The translations under genes and the position numbers were made by a program. Source: Pleurostoma richardsiae (taxonomy: Eukaryota; Ascomycota; Sordariomycetes; Calosphaeriales; Pleurostomataceae). Taken from it: a DNA stretch of 64,000 nt. Below the pieces are notes generated by a model, which saw nothing but the letters and a program-made list of their open reading frames with translations, made no database searches and was not told the DNA's origin. This document shows positions 57,694-64,000 of the stretch, piece by piece; position 1 is the first letter of the stretch, and each line of letters opens with the position of its first letter. The stretch lies in the NCBI GenBank assembly GCA_030052745.1, contig JANBVO010000001.1:1488001-1552000 (forward strand), read 5' to 3'.

Positions 57694-59564
57694 GGAGCTG
57701 TGCCCGATTCAGCGCATAATGTAGCATGTACCAAACATGTCTCGAATCCAAAAACCTTTTGGTCCCTTGTTCGTGGAGCCTGCTGCCGGGTACTGCATTA
57801 CTATGCTTTTCACGCCTTCTTTGCCAGGATATCAGTCGGCAAGTAGATTCGGTTTCATGAGGTCTCGTTTTGAGACCTCATCGATAGTCGAACCGAAGGT
57901 ATGTCTACTTCGTACTAGCTTACGCTTTCCTGTTGCTGACCGAGATTATAGGCAGACGACGATCTCATAAATCCTGTGTAAACATGCAGGATGAAGACCC
58001 CCTCTCAGCTTTCCTATAAATATGTTTCTGCCGGCATCCTTGCATTTCGAGCCTGCTCTTGAACCTTGCCTCCAGTACCTGGGTGGGGTTACAGGGACCA
58101 AACAGCCAGGAGCATCGCACCACTGGAAGCTATTGATTTCAGACAGTTCAGGCAAAAGCATCACTGCAATGCCTTTTGTTACCAGAGTTGGAGCATCCCG
58201 ACCTATATCCGTTCAGATGTGGACGACTAGCAATACCTCACCGGATATGGACACCTCAAAGGATGGACTCTGGTCCGGACCGCAGTAGGGATGTTTTGGC
58301 CTGCCTCAACGCTGGGCCGAGTGTCTCCTCCTGGTTGTCCAATGGGCGACTACCCAGGACTGGAGGCGTCTCAACTGCTATCACCTGTCTTGCAACTAAT
58401 AGAGTGCTCAGCAGAAGCTAACTCAAGCCGACTGCGGAATGCTCGTTGTTGCAGGACCTTCCTTTTCTCCACCCCTCATCCTGTGCATTTTACCCTCTCT
58501 TTGGGGTACCTTATATCCCTTCTGGCGGAAAGGGGGTTGCCGTGAAAGCAACTAGTTCACGCCTCGTCGCTATTGCGTGTTTGAGGCATCTTTGCACAAG
58601 GCGACGTCCCCACGGATCATTGGCTCGCAATATCATGGCAGGGGGAGACGGGCCCAACGGTACTTCATCTAATGACTGATGGCTATCATGTCTCTTGTAC
58701 GTTTGAGGGTTTCATTCTACGTTGCACTAGACTCCTCAGTTCACACTTTGGCGGGCGCGTTGACTTTTCCCACGATATCTTCAACTGATACTTTCTTATC
58801 TGACCGACTTTGGGATGGCTGGCGCTGAAGGAGCAGGGACGGGGCGAATGATGGCAACTTTACGTTACTTGGCGCACCCGAAAAGGGGGCACCGCTCATG
58901 AAGATACGACAGACAGATCGCAGCAGACGAGCCTGCGAGACACCAATACAGCTTTCCAGCCACGACACATTTCCGTGTCTTGGTTCTTTTCTCATTCTCA
59001 TCATCACAGTGCTTTAGTCACTTGCATGTTCACCCGTGTATAATAATAGTCTCGTCGATCTATCTCATGAGTCACGTCAATTAAAGCATCCTATCCAGCT
59101 AGAAGAATACAGGAGAACGTAGTGGTAGGTACGTAGGTCTTTTTTTCTCGGGGCCAGGACTTCTCGCCCGTTACCAATCTACCAGCGAGCCCCTGTTTCC
59201 CCCGTGCGTCTCTCCCGGGGACCAACTCCCTGTTGTCTCCCCATTTTTGCCGTGCCGTACCTGTGTCCGTGACCTGGTAGCCACACTCCTAGATGAAACG
59301 TTGCCGAAGGGGAAGAAAAAGGAAAAGAACATGACCATACGAGACCGAAGAGACGGACTGGGGTCGGGAATCCGATAGGAAGAAGAAACGAAAGCTTGGA
59401 CGCCACAGTGTGGTATCAGAAGAGCAAAATAAACACCCAAGTGTGAGGTGACAGGAAATAAAGGCGTCCTAGGAGGCTCGTGAGCACTGCAGGGGTTGAC
59501 CAACAGCAAAGCCGGCCACCCCAAACCGCAGATTCCTCTTTGAAACTGAACAATTCTCGCGTGA
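57694..59564. other. Intergenic, about 1.9 kb
   Basis: 3' flank of the orphan membrane gene and of the tricalbin gene, which converge here. A copy of GGTAGGTAC lies at 59124-59132. Short open frames on the top strand between 57740 and 58680 show no domain. Confidence 0.5.
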
Positions 59565-62500
59565 TTAAGGGTTAGGCGTGCCCTCCCTGCTGCGACTCTC
59601 CCTCTTGCTCAGGAAGCTGCGGCGCAACGATTTCGGGCTGTCCGTGCCGAGAGAGCCGTTGGGAGGCTCTGTGGGCGTGAATGTGCTCTTGACGACGACG
59701 GTGCCGCTGCCGACCTTCAGTTCCTTCTCGGAGTTGGAGCCGGTCTCGTCGACGACGTAGAGGGCGTCGCCCAGCTCCTCGTCGCTGCTGAAAGTGTGCT
59801 GCTCCATAGCCTTGATCTGGAACTGAGCGTCTGGAGAGCAGGTCCATTTGAAGGTGTCGCCGAACTGGACCGTGCCCGCCGGCGATTTGTGGTGCTTGGT
59901 CTTGCCCACCGTCTTGGTTTTGGGGACGACCTGAGTAATCGTCACGTAGACATCCGAAGACGGGGGGAAGCCAGATGCCGAGACGACGGTGAAGACCGCC
60001 GTTCCTGAGCCGGGCCCTGCTCCATTGGTGCTGTATACAGATGCCGCACCGATGCTCCGCGTCCTAGCGTGGCCATCACCGTTCGAAACTGCAGGAACAG
60101 GGGATGCATCAGGAGACGCCTCAGCATCAGCCGTTGCGCGGCTAGACAGCCTGTTTCGGCCGATTGCAGGCGAAGGATCGGCACCGTCAGTAGTGACGAT
60201 AGTCGGCACCTCTGAGGTTGTTGCAAGACTCTCATCATCCTTCTTCTTGCCCACTCCAAAACCGCGCTTGATGAAAGAAGCACCCTTTCCAACACCATGG
60301 CCAACGACACCGGCAACAGCCGCGCCTCCTTTGATGGGAGCACCAGCAACGCCAGTAACGATTCTGCCAGGTGCTGCAAAGGTGCCAGAGAATGTTGATG
60401 TACCATGCCGGGTTCTCGTGACATAATCAGGACGGAAGAGTAGCCTCAGCCTCAACATGCCAGCACCGCCAGCCTTGCCGGATTTGTCCTCAAGTGAGAG
60501 TTTAACTTCCTGGGCCTTGAAAGGTTCAAGCTGCGCCAAGTCAATGGCGGCTTGACCGAGGAAGTCTGGCTTATCGGCAAAATCCCAGTCCATAACTTTC
60601 ACGTTGAATTTGGCTGCTGTCCGTGACGGGACAATCATCTCGAAGAACTCATTCCATGCCGGGTGGAGGGTTCGCTTTTGGACCTTGCTCTTGAACACCT
60701 CCTCGCCGTTGAGCTCGAACTTGCAGAACGGATCACTCTTCCCATTGGCATCGGCGGACGGGAGATCCATGGCATCCAGAACATCGACCCGGAGATTTCC
60801 CATGTTGTTGATGCTCTCGCTGGGGTCCAGCTGCATCTTAACCGGAATATACTTGAGGCTGACCTTCACCCAGCTCGTGCCGCCATCCTCGTTTTTCATT
60901 TTCAAGACGGTGGGGTTGTTCTGGAAGATGTTAGGCCATCGTTCAAGTCAGTCAGCTCTTTGCACTTACCAAGCATTGCTTCAGGGTATCCAGTGTGTTG
61001 CCAGTCAGGCGAGCTAGAGTATGGTCCTTATCGCTTTCGTCGTGCTTGCTGCCTTTCTCACGAACCTTAAGAGTGAGCTTCGAGAATTCGAGTTCACGGA
61101 CGAAGCAGTCGCCGATCTCGTCAAACTTATTGGCCTTGCTTTTCGCAGAAGACGAAGCATATGAGGGGAAGGCCATATCGTCGACGAACACTTCAATATG
61201 CGCCTCGCTCTTTGGAAGCTCAGCCTCCATGAGCTTGAAAATGACCAAGCCCGACTCGTACTTGAGGAGCTCTTGAGGAGTGAGGTGGACCTTGGGTGGG
61301 GTCCTCTCCTCCCTAGACTTTCGAGGGGTGTGAACGGATGTTGGCGTGACAGGCATCTTTGGCGTCGAAGGCTCCTTGTCCGCCGAGCCATTCTCAGACC
61401 GGGGGACATCGAGGGACTGTTTCTTTTCGCCGTCGCCCGCAGCTTCCTTTTCTTCCTCTTCTTCCTCGGGGTCAGCAACGTTCAAGCAGGGATAGAACGC
61501 AGCGGTGTATATCAGGAGACCCTTAGCAATGCCCTTGCCGTGGAGCCGGAGACCATCTTCCCGCACGATCTTCTGGTCGTGGACGAGGTATTCTCCGCTC
61601 TCATCTTGGGAGATGTAGTCACCCGCGAAGACTTCGACGAGGCCGAGAGAGCGGTCTCTGCCCATTTTCTCGGAATCCATAACCTCGAGCTGAAATTTCT
61701 CGCGTGGTGAATGCACCGGCACGTACAGCACCTCATCCCAGTCCGGATTCAAGTTATTCTTGAAGGTGACAGTCCGCGCTCTCTCGATGCCAGATAGCAA
61801 GACCCGAGTGTAGGGGTCGGACTTGCCCATAGCCTCGTAGTTGCGCAGGTCTTTGGCCTTCTGGAAGTGGAAACGCATGACGCCAATTGGTGTTTGGTAG
61901 CCTCCTGTTCCGGCCACTACGCCGGAAAGCGCGACAGGTTTCCACTGAGCCTGCAACTTGACACGACCCGTCTTTGTGGCAGACAGGTTGTACCAGTCCT
62001 GTCCCTTTTCCATGAACTCGAGCATGTCGTCAAGCTTGATCTGGTAGGTCCCGAGGACTTGGTCACCGGCAATGTCACGGTCATCTTTGACGACAACGCC
62101 TAGTTTGGCGTTCTTACGGTCCGTAATGAGGATCTCCTTCGAGCCGTTATCCCAAATGGGATTATTCGTTCGCTTGAGTTTCTTTGTCGTGTGGATCTCC
62201 TTACCGTTGAGAAGAAGAACAGCATACGGGTTGAGCAGGCCGACGAGACTCTTCGTACCGTCGAGATCCTTGGCTTGCTCGACCGTGAATCTAACGATAC
62301 CGGTGTTGGTCTCTGGCGGCGGTTCCTCCTTGCTATCTTCCGTCTTCGTTGGCTCCAAGACAGGAAAGAAACGGATATCACACGAGAGTGCGCCACGGGC
62401 CTTTCCAGCCGACATCACTTCCAGGCGTTCGTTCTCGAACTCGTGGACCTCCTCCAAGGTTTCCAGAGTGAAAGAGGCTGTGCCAAGCTCCTTGTCCTTC

Positions 62501-63939
62501 CTGAAGTCATTGTAGTCGAAGACCTGGATATCCAACGAGTCATTGAAAGACGTGACAATGATATAGTGCGTCTCATTCCATCTCGGGTTGGGCGTATCCT
62601 TCACAATCTTTGTCTGAGCTAGCGGCGCCCTTTTATTTAGGGTCACCACAGCATAGGGGTCGGGGTTGCCAGAGAAGTTATCCGGATTCTTCAGACCTTG
62701 AGCCCCATGAAGGGTGATAGCAACCACGCCGATGGCTTGGTCGACTGGGGAACCTGCCAACATCTTTGCGACCTCGATAGGGAATACATTTGGAGCATAC
62801 ATCATCGGAGCCAGGTTGCCATGGATCTGCTCCAGAATGAAGCTCTCGAGTCCAGGAATAAAGTTGATATCGAAGCCGAACGTCTCGCCGCCGAGAGGCT
62901 TGCAAACGTAGTCGATGCTCGGTCTGTCGAGGAAGCAGATTTCGACCTTCTCAATGTGGGGGAAAGGAATCTGAAGCTTCATCTTGACGCGCATAATGCC
63001 CGAGAACTGCATATCTTCAACGATCACGTCGAGGCCCTTGCTGATCATTGCCTTTCCGAGGCGGATCTCGAGGACAACTTTGGGGTTGACCTTGCTCTTG
63101 ATTTGGCGGGCAGTCATATCGGCGGTATCGTTGGGAGTGAAGCTAAATTTCCAATCCATGATGACGAGATCATCCTCGGCTTTAGGGTACGTCTTGACGT
63201 GCTCCATACGCGGTGGTTTCGACCCCAGAGTAAAGGTCTTCAGCTTTAGACTGTCTAGAAAGGCGGGGGTCGCCGAGCTCAGGACCTGGTCGACGGAGTT
63301 GATGACTGTCTGCGCGAGAACCGGCTGGTAAATGGGCCAGAACTTGACCAAGAAAGAATTGATCCATTCCAAGGACTCCGTGTCAGTTTCAAGTCTCCGC
63401 AAGGACATCTCACGATTTAGGTCATCGCGGAAGTTCCGCCGGACTCGTCGAAGAGAGGTTCGGTAGTAGGTCGCACAGACAGCCATGATAATGAAGATCC
63501 AGCCCAGGCCGCCGCCCAAGATGGCCACGAGCCATGAGGAAATGCAGGCGAAGACTATGACCCCGGCATTATAATACCAATCTAGTATCCAAAAATATCA
63601 GCAATTGCATGTCGTTGTAGCATCCGTGAACGGCCTACCTCCATAGAACTTGTCGGGGAGTTGTCCCTCCAGCCAGGTCGTGTGGTCCAGCAAGCTCTCG
63701 CCCTCCTGGACAGGCTCTGTAGGCCAACCAAATCTCGGCGACCAGCCTGTCTTGTCACCGAATGGCTCGTCATCCGCGGCAGTATCTTTGATGGGCTTGC
63801 CTTCCGCATCCTTGGCTAAAGCTATCGCACCAGCTGTGGACGGGGCAGGGAGGTCGTAAATGGGTTTGCTGCCGTCATCGATATCCGTGATAAGCTCGAC
63901 GCCTTTGGGTCTCTTAGAGTGGAAGCCGGGAGGGAGAGC
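59565..63939 (-). CDS. Tricalbin-like SMP/C2 tether protein (5' end outside window)
   Basis: ER-plasma membrane tether of the tricalbin (extended synaptotagmin) family that carries lipids between membranes and binds phospholipids through C2 domains. Segments 63939..63639, 63581..60970 and 60920..59565; introns 57 and 49 bp; a further intron covers 63940..64000, its donor GTGAGT at the very edge, so at least one more 5' exon is missing. The visible 1422 residues hold an N-terminal region (GDKTGWSPRFGWPTEPVQEG), a membrane hairpin (VIVFACISSWLVAILGGGLG, WIFIIMAVC), the SMP domain starting at TESLEWINSFLVKFWPIYQP, then C2 domains at GVVAITLHGAQGLKNPDNFS, GIVRFTVEQAKDLDG, GVMRFHFQKAKDLRNYEAMG and GNLRVDVLDAMDLPSADANG. 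A degenerate C2 lies before the last intron, and a possible extra one near the end. The last intact C2 keeps Asp residues for calcium (DANGKSDPF). Confidence 0.94.
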
Positions 63940-64000
63940 CTGGAGATGGTCAGTAGACAGCCCAGACCTGGACGTGTCTGCTGTACGTGGGCGAACTCAC
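63940..64000 (-). other. Tricalbin intron ending at the window edge
   Basis: A 61 bp intron: donor GTGAGT is the reverse complement of the last six bases (63995-64000), branch CTACTGACC, acceptor CCAG before 63939. The preceding coding exon lies beyond the window. Confidence 0.85.

Overview
This window is nuclear DNA of a filamentous ascomycete (Pezizomycotina, most likely a Sordariomycete). Nearly every gene is split by short introns of about 47-197 bp with GT...AG ends and CTRAY-type branch sites. The gene set is typical of moulds: a class IV chitin synthase, a tricalbin, a polo kinase with long linkers, and a fungal DUF7727-type membrane protein. There are no operons, CRISPR arrays, rRNA genes or convincing tRNA genes, and I recognise no intact transposon. 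Exon boundaries were worked out by hand from reading frame and splice consensus.

Layout, left to right: class IV chitin synthase C-terminus (+, cut by the left edge); WD40 protein (+); polo kinase (-) divergent from an OPA3-like mitochondrial protein (+); a small unrecognised two-exon gene (+); a gene-poor 4.5 kb; DUF7727-type membrane protein (+); Rtc3-like SBDS-domain protein (-); Dbl-homology RhoGEF (-); Nas2/PSMD9 proteasome chaperone (+); Ran GTPase (+); homeodomain protein (+); NAD kinase (-); exosome subunit Rrp46 (-), divergent from a PP2A activator PTPA (+) across a 337 bp shared promoter; a secreted Ser/Thr-rich protein with a His cluster and Cys-acidic repeats (-); a basic proline-rich protein (-); a full-length ABCA-type transporter (+); two unrecognised membrane-protein genes that diverge from each other (- and +); and a tricalbin (-, cut by the right edge, which falls exactly on a splice donor).

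Most of the window is housekeeping: wall synthesis, mitosis, nuclear transport, proteasome assembly, RNA decay, NADP supply and ER-plasma membrane contact. The stretch from about 46 to 58 kb looks more accessory, with long non-coding gaps, an ABCA transporter and two orphan membrane proteins. I did not find a clear new multi-gene system. The best leads are the secreted His/Cys-repeat protein, the orphan membrane genes beside the ABCA transporter, a recurrent intergenic 9-mer GGTAGGTAC, and an inverted repeat centred in the RRP46/PTPA divergent promoter.
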